The notes beneath the pieces are model-generated. The model did not search any database. It had not been told where the DNA came from and saw only the letters and a program-made list of their open reading frames with translations. DNA of 34,197 bases, taken from the NCBI GenBank assembly GCA_030655145.1, contig JAURWD010000133.1, positions 1-34,197 on the forward strand. Direction: 5' to 3'. Each line of letters starts with the position of its first letter. Within the stretch, counting starts at the first letter, position 1. Positions 34,116 to 34,197 of the stretch are shown piece by piece. The translations under genes were made by a program, and so were the position numbers. This DNA is from Ferruginibacter sp. Lineage in GTDB: Bacteria; Bacteroidota; Bacteroidia; Chitinophagales; Chitinophagaceae.

Positions 34116-34197
34116 CCACCATTCCTTTGATTATTGGGCGGTTATTTTTTAAGTCTAACATATACGTGTAAGCGCCCGCGGGAAGCTCAGTATTCTT
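34102..34197 (-). CDS. C-terminal fragment of a probable T9SS type B / CHU_C-domain secreted protein
   Basis: On the minus strand the frame is open from the window edge to the stop at 34102, giving 31 visible residues. The segment TELPAGAYTYMLDLKNNRPIIKG followed by MVVIVR and a stop matches the recurring end of gliding-motility-associated C-terminal (CHU_C, T9SS type B sorting) domains: the [P-x-G-x-Y-x-Y-x-x-D-L-x-N] strand pair and the G-x-V-x-[IL]-x-R terminus. Such domains target large surface or adhesin-like proteins through T9SS, agreeing with porX in this window. Only the tail is visible, so the rest of the protein is unknown. It converges with and overlaps ackA by 14 bases. Confidence 0.72.
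   Translation of the reverse strand, partial: KNTELPAGAYTYMLDLKNNRPIIKGMVVIVR

Noticed and set aside
34113-34152. Terminator-like hairpin after ackA
   Set aside because: AACC-ACC against GGCGGTT followed by T residues has an internal mismatch and a long loop, and the bases are coding for the T9SS-like gene on the other strand. It may still act as a weak terminator.
1-34197. Mobile elements, prophage, CRISPR or a defence island
   Set aside because: No transposase, integrase, Cas, restriction or toxin-antitoxin gene and no direct-repeat array was found. The PglZ domain belongs to PorX, not a BREX system, because it is fused to a receiver domain and no BREX neighbours exist.

Overview
The window reads as ordinary chromosomal DNA from a member of the Bacteroidota, most likely of the Chitinophagia/Sphingobacteriia side (family level is inference). 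Evidence: an LpxC-FabZ fusion gene, a PorX-type response regulator with a PglZ domain, a C-terminal fragment that looks like a type IX secretion (T9SS) type B sorting/CHU_C domain, and many promoters with the Bacteroidota -7 motif TAnnTTTG instead of a sigma70 -10 box. Base composition is moderate and even, and I see no insertion sequence, phage gene, CRISPR array or integrase. Coding density is high: no gene-free stretch exceeds about 260 bases, and the longest (24810-25068) contains a tRNA. The longest with no gene at all is 21916-22150, which holds only a terminator.

Layout. Positions 2-3409 (+): a DUF853/HerA-like ATPase cut by the left edge, then an LTA-synthase-family membrane phosphotransferase. 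Positions 3622-7732 (-): RecQ helicase and a copper-type P1B ATPase, the latter divergent from tsaE and alanine dehydrogenase (7795-9530, +). Positions 9596-15191 (-): an apparent transcription unit, HD phosphohydrolase, lpxD, lpxC-fabZ, lpxA and an orphan ABC ATPase. Positions 15375-20395 (+): porX, a small conserved-looking protein, an MBL-fold hydrolase, a membrane-anchored protein with three helix-hairpin-helix modules, and an acyl-CoA dehydrogenase. Positions 20410-21915: a LacI-family repressor (-) divergent from a 97-residue protein (+), with a perfect 18-bp palindromic operator on the promoter of the small gene. Positions 22151-24809 (-): a small helical protein and the Rel/Spo (p)ppGpp enzyme, divergent from tRNA-Leu(UAG). 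Positions 25069-30598 (+): a proteostasis block, tig, clpP, a second clpP, an unrecognised gene that looks like an atypical kinase, and clpX. Positions 30781-34115 (+): pta-ackA. The right edge holds the 3' end of a T9SS cargo gene on the minus strand, overlapping the ackA stop.

Functional threads: the lpx block makes the first acylated sugar intermediates of lipid A and, through FabZ, supplies unsaturated acyl chains. Tig and Clp handle folding and degradation of cytoplasmic proteins. Pta-AckA interconverts acetyl-CoA and acetate with ATP. PorX links the region to T9SS control.

Most worth following up: (1) the kinase-like gene between clpP2 and clpX; (2) the LacI repressor, operator and minimal Gfo/Idh-like Rossmann protein; (3) at least four genes whose -7 promoter motif ends only 4-5 nt before the start codon, suggesting leaderless mRNAs; (4) two diverged ClpP subunits beside one ClpX.
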